From: Begonia masoniana
Taxonomy: Eukaryota; Streptophyta; Magnoliopsida; Cucurbitales; Begoniaceae
Length of the DNA: 64,000 bases
Reading direction: 5' to 3'
Assembly: GCA_022432975.1 (NCBI GenBank)
Contig: CM039508.1
Span: forward strand, 32,258,433 to 32,322,432
The notes under the pieces were generated by a model, which did not search any database, was not told the origin of the DNA, and saw only the letters and a list, made by a program, of their open reading frames with translations. A program made the position numbers and the translations under genes. Shown one piece after another: positions 47,788-56,986 of this stretch. Positions within the stretch are counted from its first letter, which is position 1; each line of letters starts with the position of its first letter.

Positions 47788-48641
47788 TGATAAATGCATG
47801 AAAATGTAATTAATTTATGCTTAATTGTGTATATTTATTAAAATTATTTAAATTCTAAATGAATATTTTCATAATTTTGATTGATTATTATTTGGAGTGG
47901 AAATAATTTATTTTAGTTTATTTGATTTTAATAAAATATTATTTTTTTGTTTTCTTTTAAGGCTTTTGGAAAAGAATGAGCCTTGTATTTAATTGATTTA
48001 CTCTCTATGTCACACAGCTCACGGCAATTATAACTCAAGAGGGAACCAAATCGCATGCCACGTGTGAAAACCAGCGTGTGAATAGAATTTCAAATTATAA
48101 TGACACGTGGCAAAGTTTTCTTTCTCTGGGCGCAAATGATATGAAGCCACGTGTCTCTTATGACTGAGTCTGAAGTGAATTGTTCCCCAAGCTTGCTCTG
48201 GATTCTACACCAGATTTTATTCCTAAAATCTCCACAAATTAGGGCTCAAATCTCCAAAAATTAACTCGAAAATCAAATTAAAAATATTTTCTTTCTTTAT
48301 TTTGGGATATTTTATGCACTATAAATAGGCGTAAATAGGGTCTCAATAAGAATTAAATTTCCTTAGTTTTTCACTTATTATCATATTTTTTCCATAGAAC
48401 TTGTGATGATAATGTGTGTTGTAGGCTAAAAACATTGGTGAGGTTAGAGATGAAATTATTTGTTTAGCAATTCAATGAAGATTTGATTATTTTGTTCTTC
48501 AATGTTTAAATATTAGAGGGATTTTTATTATTTCATATTCATCTTTGTGTGTTAATTTTATATAATTTCATTTATGCTGTCTTTATGTAATTTTGCATAC
48601 AAATTTATCATATTATTTTATTAGTAATCTTTTACTGCATT
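47788..48641 (+). repeat. 3' LTR of the Athila-type element, part 1
   Basis: It begins TGATAAATGCA and aligns with 24940-25785. It is interrupted at 48642 by a 520-bp LTR, continues at 49162-49338, is interrupted by the TIR transposon, and finishes at 54234-54450. Confidence 0.92.
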
Positions 48642-49161
48642 TGTAACACCCGAAAAAATTTTATAACATACGTAGCCTAGTTGGGGTATGTTGTGGGAAT
48701 TTAAATCTAGTCCTAATGTTGATCTAAGCTATTGGGATAGTGAGTGAAGTTGGGAGAGAAAACTATAGAGTTGGAAGCTAGAAAATAGTGTATGTGGTGT
48801 TGTAGTGTATTTGGAGTTTTATGCTTTGACTTAAAGGAGGAGTGCTTGAAGGAGAGGGAGTTCACGTTGGAATAAGAGGAACCAAGGGAATGAAGATAAA
48901 ACTTAAGTGTTGGTAGGTTGAAAAGTCAAAAAGAGGAAACCTTTTGAAAAGTCAAAATGTAATGAAAATTTAAATGAAGAAAAGGAGGAGATGAGATTAT
49001 TTTAAACGTATTTTACGCACATTTTCTAACATTTTTCGAGGGTTCGAAAAACCCAAAAACCGAGTCAAAATTTTATCAAAAATTATTTTAAACTTCGTTT
49101 TAAACGCGGGTTAAGTTAGCAAAGTAGCGCACCGAGCCGGGACGGGTTCGGGGGCGTTACA
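48642..49161 (+). repeat. 520-bp solo LTR, TSD GCATT
   Basis: TGTAACACCCG to GGTTCGGGGGCGTTACA with perfect GCATT flanks (48637-48641 and 49162-49166). No coding. Its ends match the 2.7-kb LTR at 21445-24189, but it is far shorter, so it is either a small LTR subfamily or a deleted copy. Confidence 0.92.
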
Positions 49162-49338
49162 GCATTATAAGCTCTTGAGCATAGTGTCAATTTTGGATTT
49201 CTAGTAACAATAATCGTATTGTTCTTCAAGTTAAATTTAAATCACTCGAATACATATTTTATCTAAAAAAAAATCAAACATGAAATTGATGTGCTTAAAC
49301 AACTAATGAATTCTCGAACCCTCGCTACTTTTTTGTTA
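49162..49338 (+). repeat. 3' LTR of the Athila-type element, part 2
   Basis: It aligns with 25786-25878 joined to 37168 onward, showing the uninterrupted E2 target site. It ends at the TIR transposon target TTTTTGTTA (49330-49338). Confidence 0.9.
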
Positions 49339-50161
49339 GGGTAAAGTGCAATTTAGCCCCTACAACTAGGTGAAATGGACAAATTACACCATAAACTCGA
49401 ATAATGGGCAATTTGGCCCCTACAACTTGGGTAATATGCAATTTAGCCCATACCGTCATTTTTTCCGTTAAAAAACCACGTTTTTGTCACGTGATCACAT
49501 TTTCTTCCAGACATGCCCCTGCATGGAATCAGAACTGGAGCGGACTGGTTCGATTAATTTCTGAAAAACCCAGAGGGAAATCTGTCTTTCTCCTCTTCGA
49601 AAACAGATTTCCCTCTCATTTCGCCAAACCCCTCCCTCGCTCGCTCGCTCGCTCTCTCTCTCTCCCGAGACCCCTCTCACTCTCTCGAAACCCCCTCGCT
49701 CGCCTTCGCCGCGCTCTCTCTCTCTCTCTCGCTCGCTCCTCTCGACTCTCTCTCGCCAGTCGCAAGGCTAACGGAACAAAAAAGTTGTCATGCTTACTGA
49801 CGACGGTAAGGTAAAAATTTCTCACGCTTACTTACTGTAATGGCCGAAGTTCTTTGTTTTTTTGGAGTATGAAATCTGAACCAATAGTTAGGGTTTCTGA
49901 ACTTCGTTGTTATTCTGAACGAATTTTCTGGTTAGTTTAGATGGAGCCTAGGTTGGATGCAACCGAACTATGTTAGACTTGGTTAGTTAGATGCTTCATA
50001 CTTCAATTATAAATTTTGATCTTATGGTTCACGAGAACACATTCTGTAAACCTTATAATCATAATAATGAACATGAATCAAATTAAAGATTTTGACCAAA
50101 CTCATATACAACAAAATTAAGATACTAGCAAACTAAGCGAATCACAACAACAAAAATATCA

Positions 50162-51456
50162 TTATGATGGAGCGTAATAGGGATCGTCGTAACAGGGATC
50201 GTTGAAAGGCTCGACTGGTGGATCTACTGGAGGAATGGCTGGAGGAGGGGCTGGAGCACCTGTGTACCTGTCCCAATAATATTGAAGAAAATCAAGATGG
50301 TCGTGAACCTCAACGATGTCATCACGGACATCCTTTATCTTCGTTTCCAACTGATCAAAGCGATCGAAAACCACATTCTAAAATGAGTCAAAAGCACCGC
50401 CGATGCTAGCAACATTTTCCACCAATAACTTAAACTGTTCCTCAAAGTTAGAGAAGTTGCCTCGAGATGCAGTGGAGGGGGGTTCCGTAGTGTGTTCAGG
50501 CTCGTCGCCACCTTCATCAACTTCCATTTGGGATGGTCCAGCTTCAAGTGATCCAACTCGGTCTCCCTTAAAAATCCAATTACCTTCATCATTGAGCCCA
50601 AACCCATCCGAGCTAGAGTGGATGTCGTGTATGTGTCAACTTTCTTCAGAGGTAATGAGATTTCAGAACTTGGAATTTGGACCCCATTCTCCTTAAAAAT
50701 CTTCAATAAAAGAAGATTAAATGGTAGGGACTTTGCTGTGTTGTTGTAGACTTTAATCATCCGTTTCAAAATCACATATCCCACATTAAATGATTCTTGT
50801 CGAACAATTTTATATAAAACATAGAGATCCATACCACTTATGTAATCTCTACGTCCATCTCTTGGTAAGAGATTGTACGTGATCATATGGTGGAGGAGCC
50901 TAACACGCACGTTTAAGTCATTTGCCTTCGGTTTCATTGGAAGGCATCGGCGAGGATCCTTAACAATCATCCTTAAAAAGACAGTACCTTCACTGGTGCC
51001 CACAAATTCTGGATCCTTGTATGCCTCGTAATACCTTTCAGCCTCATTGTTAAATTCACAGTTTAAAATTGTGTTTATAGAAAATGAGGAAATTTCTATG
51101 TGTTTGCCATACACATAGCTAAGAATTTTAAATGGCTTTTGACAAATTTCAAGATTGGCATAGAACATTCTCACTGGTTTCTCATAATACGGGCCATCAC
51201 AGTCAAACAGTTCTATTAACCCAAAATTCCTCAAAGGCTGAACCAAATCTAAGCTACTTAAATCCTCGAATTCCACTTTTCTACTCAGAATCAAGGGCTT
51301 GAATTGAATTTCGTCTTCATACCTTTTCATAGAGTCAGCATTCTTGAAGAAAGGAGATGGCCAAGTTATTGGTTCCGCAATTTCATTAGCTGGAGTAGGA
51401 TTTTTTGACCTTCTCTTGCTGCGGGATGTAGATGCCATTTGAAGTTTAGCAGACAC
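50162..51456 (-). pseudogene. Putative plant transposon protein, frameshifted
   Basis: The main frame starts at Met 51456 (a second Met lies six codons on) and reads 373 residues to 50335. A basic N-terminus (SRSKRRSKN) is followed by a folded region with YYEKPVRMFYANLE, a region that recurs, in my memory, in many plant proteins of unknown function labelled transposon protein. The C-terminus runs in another frame after about 50560. That frame has an acidic stretch, one TAG near 50372, then a helical segment and a proline-rich tail ending PYYAPS at 50162. I see no DDE or MULE zinc-finger motif. Its role in transposition is unproven. The upstream CT/GA-rich run may hold its promoter. Confidence 0.65.
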
Positions 51457-51683
51457 TGAAAAGAAGAGATGTTGTTTCGAAGAAAAAAAACAGGCGAATA
51501 TTTGGAGAGGAGCAGAAAATCGCCGAGGAAAATATGAGAAAGAGCGAGGTCAAGCGCGAGCAAGGCGGGGGTCTCGGGAGAGAAAGCGAGGTCGACAGAG
51601 CGCGGCGAACGCGAAGAGAGGAGAAAGACAGGATTTCAGAAGGTGGGGGTCTCAGGAGAGAGAGCGAGCGAGAGAGGGGGGTC

Positions 51684-52068
51684 TGTGATGACCCGAATGT
51701 GCACGTATGATTACGACTGCGGGGCAAACCTCGGGACCTAAGCCTAGTGTAGGCGAATCCCGGACTCGAGTATAGGCGAATCCCGGGTTGTAAAGAGGGG
51801 GTCGTCACAATCCCACATCGCTTGGGGAAGTATGTGGAAATGAAACATATGTAAAGAGACCCTCCCAACATAGCAAGACGCATTTTGGAGCACAATTGGC
51901 AACGGATCCCATAAGAACTCCGAAGTTAAAAGTGCTTCGGCGAGAGCAATTCCAAGTTGAGTGACCTTCTGGGAAGTTCTCGCCAAACAAATCCGTGAGG
52001 GGAAGATATTGGGCTGCGGCCCAATCCCCAGAGCGGACAATATCTTGCTGGGATAAAGGGTCGTTACA
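51684..52068 (+). repeat. Cassandra 5' LTR
   Basis: 385 bp. It holds one and a half units of the 23-bp repeat (51749-51790), then the conserved CCCACATCGCTTGGGGAAGT block, the 5S-like part and GGGTCGTTACA. Confidence 0.92.
51888..51983 (+). ncRNA. 5S rRNA-like segment in Cassandra 5' LTR
   Basis: It matches the plant 5S pattern from GGATCCCAT.AGAACTCCGAAGTT through GAGTGACCT to GGGAAGTTCTC. Box A (AGTTAAAAGTG) and box C (GTTGAGTGACC) are each changed from canonical. It is not a functional 5S gene. In Cassandra it may supply RNA polymerase III promoter elements. Confidence 0.85.
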
Positions 52069-52207
52069 AATTGTATCAGAGCCTGTACCCAACCGGAAAT
52101 GTGGCCAACGAGGACGTTGGGTCCCCGAGGGGGGGTGATTGTGATGACCCGAATGTGCACGTATGATTACGACTGCGGGGCAAACCTCGAGACCTAAGCC
52201 GAGTGTA

Positions 52208-53215
52208 GGCGAATCCCGGACTCGAGTATAGGCGAATCCCGGACTCGAGTATAGGCGAATCCCGGACTCGAGTATAGGCGAATCCCGGACTCGAGTATAG
52301 GCGAATCCCGGACTCGAGTATAGGCGAATCCCGGACTCGAGTATAGGCGAATCCCGGACTCGAGTATAGGCGAATCCCGGACTCGAGTATAGGCGAATCC
52401 CGGACTCGAGTATAGGCGAATCCCGGACTCGAGTATAGGCGAATCCCGGACTCGAGTATAGGCGAATCCCGGACTCGAGTATAGGCGAATCCCGGACTCG
52501 AGTATAGGCGAATCCCGGACTCGAGTATAGGCGAATCCCGGACTCGAGTATAGGCGAATCCCGGACTCGAGTATAGGCGAATCCCGGACTCGAGTATAGG
52601 CGAATCCCGGACTCGAGTATAGGCGAATCCCGGACTCGAGTATAGGCGAATCCCGGACTCGAGTATAGGCGAATCCCGGACTCGAGTATAGGCGAATCCC
52701 GGACTCGAGTATAGGCGAATCCCGGACTCGAGTATAGGCGAATCCCGGACTCGAGTATAGGCGAATCCCGGACTCGAGTATAGGCGAATCCCGGACTCGA
52801 GTATAGGCGAATCCCGGACTCGAGTATAGGCGAATCCCGGACTCGAGTATAGGCGAATCCCGGACTCGAGTATAGGCGAATCCCGGACTCGAGTATAGGC
52901 GAATCCCGGACTCGAGTATAGGCGAATCCCGGACTCGAGTATAGGCGAATCCCGGACTCGAGTATAGGCGAATCCCGGACTCGAGTATAGGCGAATCCCG
53001 GACTCGAGTATAGGCGAATCCCGGACTCGAGTATAGGCGAATCCCGGACTCGAGTATAGGCGAATCCCGGACTCGAGTATAGGCGAATCCCGGACTCGAG
53101 TATAGGCGAATCCCGGACTCGAGTATAGGCGAATCCCGGACTCGAGTATAGGCGAATCCCGGACTCGAGTATAGGCGAATCCCGGACTCGAGTATCCGGA
53201 CTCGAGTATAGGCGA
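52208..53215. repeat. 23-bp tandem array, about 43 units, in Cassandra LTR
   Basis: Units GGCGAATCCCGGACTCGAGT plus ATA are almost perfectly identical over 52208-53196, followed by one shortened unit. Each contains the palindrome ACTCGAGT. The sister LTR has a single unit plus a partial. Three units make 69 bp, so long spurious frames run through it. Confidence 0.95.
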
Positions 53216-53322
53216 ATCCCGGGTCGTAAAAAGGGGGTCGTCACAATCTCACATCGCTTGGGGAAGTATGTGGAAATGAAACATATGTAAAGAGACTCTC
53301 CCAACATAGCAAGACGCGTTTT

Positions 53323-53420
53323 GGAGCACAATTGGCAACGGATCCCTTAAGAACTCCGAAGTTAAAAGTGCTTCGGCGAAAGCAATTCCAGGTTGAGTGA
53401 CCTTCTGGGAAGTTCTCGTC
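53323..53420 (+). ncRNA. 5S rRNA-like segment in Cassandra 3' LTR
   Basis: The same 5S-like arrangement as at 51888, with a few further substitutions (GATCCCTTAAGAACTCC). Confidence 0.82.
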
Positions 53421-53789
53421 AAACAAAGCCGTGAGGGGAGGATATTGGTCTGCGGCCCAATCCTCAGAGCGGACAATATCTTGCTGGGATAAAGGGTAGT
53501 TACAGGGTTTGCGTTTTGGCACTGGGAAATAAGAGGGAAATCTGTCTTTCGAAGAGGAGAAAAACAGATTTCCCTCTGGGTTTTCAGAAATTAATCGAAC
53601 CGATCCGGTCCGGTTCTGATTCCATGTAGGGGCATGTCTGGAAGAAAATGTGATCACGTGACAAAAACGTGGTTTTTTAACGGAAAAAATGACGGTAGGG
53701 GCTAAATTGCATATTACCCAAGTTGTAGGCGCCAAATTGCCCATCATTCGAGTTTATGGTGTAATTTGCCCATTTCACCTAGTTGTAGG

Positions 53790-54208
53790 TGTGACGACCC
53801 ATCGTTCAACGCTTGTCGGAAACCACCCATTCTCCGCGGATCTTGGGGCTGACCTGGGCCGGAGGTGGGTAAAGCTCCGCGGATCCTGGGGCTGACCTGG
53901 GCCGGAGGGTTCTACTGCCGTCTGGCGTTGAAGGAGGGGCCGTTACGAACCCACATCGCTTGGGGAAGTACATGGAAATGAAACATATGTAAGAGATCCC
54001 TCCCAAGATAGCAAGACGCGTTTTGGAGCACAATTGACAACGGATCCCATAAGAACTCCAAAGTTAAGCGTACTTCGGCGAGAGTAATTCCAGGTTGGGT
54101 GACCTCCCGGGAAGTGCTCTCGCCAAACAAAGCCGTGAGGGGAGGATATTGGGCTACGGCCCAATCCCCGGAGCGGACAATATCTTGCTGGGATGAGGGG
54201 TCGTTACA
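53790..54208 (+). repeat. Solo Cassandra LTR, TSD GTAGG
   Basis: 419 bp, TGTGACGACCC to GGGTCGTTACA, with perfect GTAGG flanks (53785-53789 and 54209-54213). It lies inside the right TIR of the transposon. The 3' half matches the other Cassandra LTRs. The 5' half is unrelated to theirs and contains a 42-bp tandem pair (CTCCGCGGATC...GGGCCGGAGG, about 53835-53911). Confidence 0.93.
54024..54124 (+). ncRNA. 5S rRNA-like segment in solo Cassandra LTR
   Basis: The best-preserved 5S-like copy of the three. Box A is AAGTTAAGCG, and the box C region reads GGTTGGGTGACCTCCCGGGA. It could be the most competent for TFIIIA/Pol III binding, but this is inference. Confidence 0.85.
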
Positions 54209-54233
54209 GTAGGGGCCAAATTGCACTTTACCC

Positions 54234-54450
54234 TTTTTGTTATTGATTTCTCCACACAAAAATAATATCTTTTAAATTGCCTCCTTTAAATCACAAAATT
54301 CACTTTTCATTTATTTTTGTTTTAACATATCTCTTGCTTTATTTTGGTTTATCGTTCTTGATTAAGCTTTTAGCTACCTCCTTGTGGAATCGACCGCCTG
54401 AAACCATGCTGCAACCGATCGCTTAGTAGTACATAATTTGGGCGTAATCA
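54234..54450 (+). repeat. 3' LTR of the Athila-type element, part 3
   Basis: It aligns with 37238-37424 of the 5' LTR, ends GGGCGTAATCA and is followed by the GAACC TSD. Confidence 0.92.
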
Positions 54451-54455
54451 GAACC

Positions 54456-54935
54456 CAATACTATACTCAATGTATATGTAAAACTGATTTTATCATTTTC
54501 TTTTAAACCATAAACAGTATTAAAAATGCAATGTATGTGTTTATATTAAAAAACATTTTCCTTTCTTTTCAAAATAGGCTCCACAAGCAAAATATTTTTA
54601 AATCATTAAATCATTATTACCATTTTAAAAACAGGCAAAACAAGCTATGAGTGGGGCAGATTCAAAAACATTGCTACGTGCGTAGGTAGCAAAGGGTGGG
54701 GCATAAGCCATGGGTGGGACATACAATAAGCCTCCATCCTTTCGTTAGAAAAACAACCCCAATGAAAAAAGAGTGTCACTCAAATACCCTTCCGACACAC
54801 TATAATAGAAAGGTGACAACTGTAGATCTAACTACACCTCATAAGTCATGAGAAGCTGAAAATTGACAAGGATCCAAAGAACCAACCACGTCTCTTGGGC
54901 TACCGGCGAGCAACTTAGCAACCTTACAACATGTG
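54456..54935. other. Flank, no gene recognised
   Basis: AT-rich sequence between the Athila-type element and E3, with only short frames. It continues the DNA at 24190-24934 once the Athila-type element is removed. Confidence 0.45.
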
Positions 54936-55395
54936 TGTGATGGCCCGGGGCCTGATTCCAATCGGAATCCGGGAGCTAAGCCATCACTCCAGGACATAAC
55001 AGAAAAAAACAGACTATATTTTTTTTTTTTTGAACGTTACAGGGAGAAGAAACCTTCTCTGAAAATGGGACTGGATGACATATGTATAAAACTGGATGAC
55101 AATTACAGTTTGAAGAACAGAAGACAGAGGACTTTTATAAAATCGAACCTTTAAAACTCCTCAAAGATAGAAGACTTTCTCTGGATTTAAAAACAGAAAG
55201 TTAATTTATAACCGGATCACAGAAGTGAATAACAGAAGGGACTGGAGAGAATAGGGAACAGAAATGGACGATAAGAATAAATAAATAGAATAAACAGGAA
55301 ATAAAGGCAGAAAACCATAGGCAGAAGACTGGCGGAAGAAGTTGATTTTAAACAAATGCGAACGGTGATAACGGTGGATGTGAATAAGACAAAAC

Positions 55396-55690
55396 AGATG
55401 ACGTCAGGTGGAAGATGAAATTTTAAAGGCAGCGATGGATGTGAATAAGACAAAACAGATGACGTCAGGCGGAAGATGAAATTTTAGAGGCAGCGGTGGA
55501 TGCGAATAAGACAAAACAGATGACGTCAGGCGGAAGATGAAATTTTAGAGGCAGCGGTGGATGCGAATAAGACAAAACAGATGACGTCAGGCGGAAGATG
55601 AAATTTTAGAGGCAGCGGTGGATGCGAATAAGACAAAACAAATGATGTCAGGTGGAAGATGAATTTTTAAAGGCAGCGGTGGATGCAGTT
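55396..55690. repeat. 61-bp tandem repeat, about 5 units, with TGACGTCAGG
   Basis: Units of 61 bp, each with GATGACGTCAGG(T/C)GGAAGATG, then a T-rich part, then GGCAGCGGTGGATG(T/C)GAATAAGAC. Four units keep an intact TGACGTCA (55399, 55460, 55521 and 55582); the fifth reads TGATGTCA. This is the E3 counterpart of the E1 and E2 arrays, built on a longer unit. Confidence 0.88.
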
Positions 55691-56140
55691 TTAAACGGGC
55701 AGTGGGCAGCGGTGGATATGATTTTACAAGTAACGGTGGACGTGGTTTTTAAAATAGGCAGCGGACAGCGGTGGATATGATCGGAAGATGTAGTTTAAAA
55801 GGGCAGAATTTGACAACTTTTAACAGGATTACATGAGAACAGAAGACGTGAAAACAGGAGGTATGAAAACTTCAAGCTTCAGAAAACGATTCAAAATATG
55901 ATTCTTGGGCATATTAGGAAAACACGACAGAACTTTAAGAAAAATAGATTGCATGGATAACTCTAAAATCAGAGTTAATCCATGCACACCTTAAAAGAGA
56001 AAATATTCCAACCAATTCGAGAATACTTTAGAATATAAATTCAACTGTCAAATATAGCGGTTTGAAAACTTAAACATCAGAACTTATACCTTGTTTTAAG
56101 ATCTGGAAGACTGTACATAACTCGATATACATTTTCAAAA

Positions 56141-56986
56141 GGGTAATTATCAATTTGAACCCTGTACTATACACGTTTTTTCAATTCAACCCCTGTACTA
56201 AAAAAACCGGCAAACCGAACCCTGTACTTTGATTCTGTTATTAGTTTTGACCTTCTATCAACAATTTCATTAAACCCTCATTGAAAAAACTAGCAAACGA
56301 TCTTGGATTCAGTTGAAATTTGTACCACATGTTTATACTTAATAAAAAGATAATCTGAAAATTTTCGTGATTTTTTAACACATGTACGATTTATTGGAAT
56401 TTTATTTTAGTTTTTTATAAAAATATTATAATAAATCATACAAATTTTAGAAAATCATGAAACTTTTTCTATTATTTACCCATAATAATTAAACATGTGG
56501 AAAAGTTTTTAAATAAATTAAATAGTGTTTTGTATTTGTTTAAAAATTAATTTATAAAGTAAAGAAGAAACTGGGATTAATTTAAAAAAATATCAAAAGA
56601 TATTGGATTTAATTGAAACTTTTTCCAGATGTTCACCATATTATGGGTAGATAATAGAAAAATTTGTGTAATTGTTTAAAACTTGTATGATTTATTATAA
56701 TATTTATAAAAAATACTAAAATAAAATTACAATAAATCGTAGATGTGTCAAAAAATCAAGAAAATTCTCAAATTATCTTCTCATTAAGTAATGAACATGT
56801 GGTAAAAATTTCAACTAAATCTACGATTATTTGGTTGTTTTTTCAATGAGGGTTTAATGAAATTGTTGATAGAAGGTTAAAACTGATAACAGAATCAAAG
56901 TACATGGTTTGGTTTGCCGATTTTTTTAGTACAGGGGCCAAATTGAAAAAACGTGTATAGTACAGGGTTCAAATCGATAATTTCTC
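56141..56986. mobile_element. Foldback MULE-like MITE, 9-bp TSD TTTTCAAAA
   Basis: 846 bp with perfect 9-bp flanks TTTTCAAAA (56132-56140 and 56987-56995). The ends are GGGTAATTATCAATTTGAACC and the imperfect inverse. The inverted arms extend about 350 bp from each side, so almost the whole element folds on itself around a short AT-rich centre. It has no gene. It is a non-autonomous Mutator-like element by TSD length and structure. Confidence 0.92.

Larger units (their letters stand above)
51684..53504 (+). mobile_element. Cassandra TRIM retrotransposon with expanded 3' LTR
   Basis: Two LTRs (51684-52068 and 52140-53504), both starting TGTGATGACCC and ending GTTACA, enclose only 71 bp. That interval has a PBS (TGTATCAGAGCC, initiator-Met type, at 52072-52083) and a G-rich tract before the 3' LTR. 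Flanks are GGGTC and GGGTT, a 4/5 TSD. Both LTRs contain 5S rRNA-like sequence, the diagnostic trait of Cassandra. It encodes no protein and would depend on enzymes from other elements. It sits inside the TIR transposon. Confidence 0.92.
52140..53504 (+). repeat. Cassandra 3' LTR, expanded to 1365 bp
   Basis: It has the same ends and 5S-like part as the 5' LTR, but 980 bp longer because of the 23-bp array. The final bases read GGTAGTTACA, with one change from the 5' copy. Confidence 0.92.
49339..54233. mobile_element. TIR transposon, 9-bp TSD, MULE-like, carrying one gene
   Basis: It has GGGTAAAGTGCAATTT at the left end and its reverse complement at the right end. Perfect 9-bp duplications TTTTTGTTA lie at 49330-49338 and 54234-54242. 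Terminal inverted repeats are about 285 bp (left to about 49622; right from about 53525, interrupted by a solo Cassandra LTR). A 9-bp TSD with long TIRs is the hallmark of Mutator-like elements. The single internal gene (50162-51456) resembles the plant protein group labelled putative plant transposon protein. Flanking CT/GA-rich runs (49625-49760 and 51570-51680) form further inverted sequence. Confidence 0.85.
24940..54450 (+). mobile_element. Athila-type Ty3/gypsy element with nested insertions, TSD GAACC
   Basis: The two ends, TGATGAATGCA at 24940 and GGGCGTAATCA at 54450, are flanked by perfect GAACC copies (24935-24939 and 54451-54455). Removing the nested insertions leaves 5' LTR, PBS (37430-37447), gag, protease, RT, RNase H, integrase, a long 3' spacer and 3' LTR. 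Athila type is inferred from the RT style (GWRMFIDYRKLN, FMDD), the PBS and the long non-coding 3' region. LTR differences are more numerous than in E1 or E2, so this is the older host of the nest. All coding parts are broken. Confidence 0.92.

Noticed and set aside
51805..53331. 508-residue minus-strand frame across the Cassandra 23-bp array
   Set aside because: Three 23-bp units give 69 bp, so the frame repeats every 23 residues without stops. It crosses LTR sequence and has no protein-like features.
51888..54124. Functional 5S rRNA genes
   Set aside because: The segments are partial, carry substitutions in the internal promoter boxes, and sit inside Cassandra LTRs.
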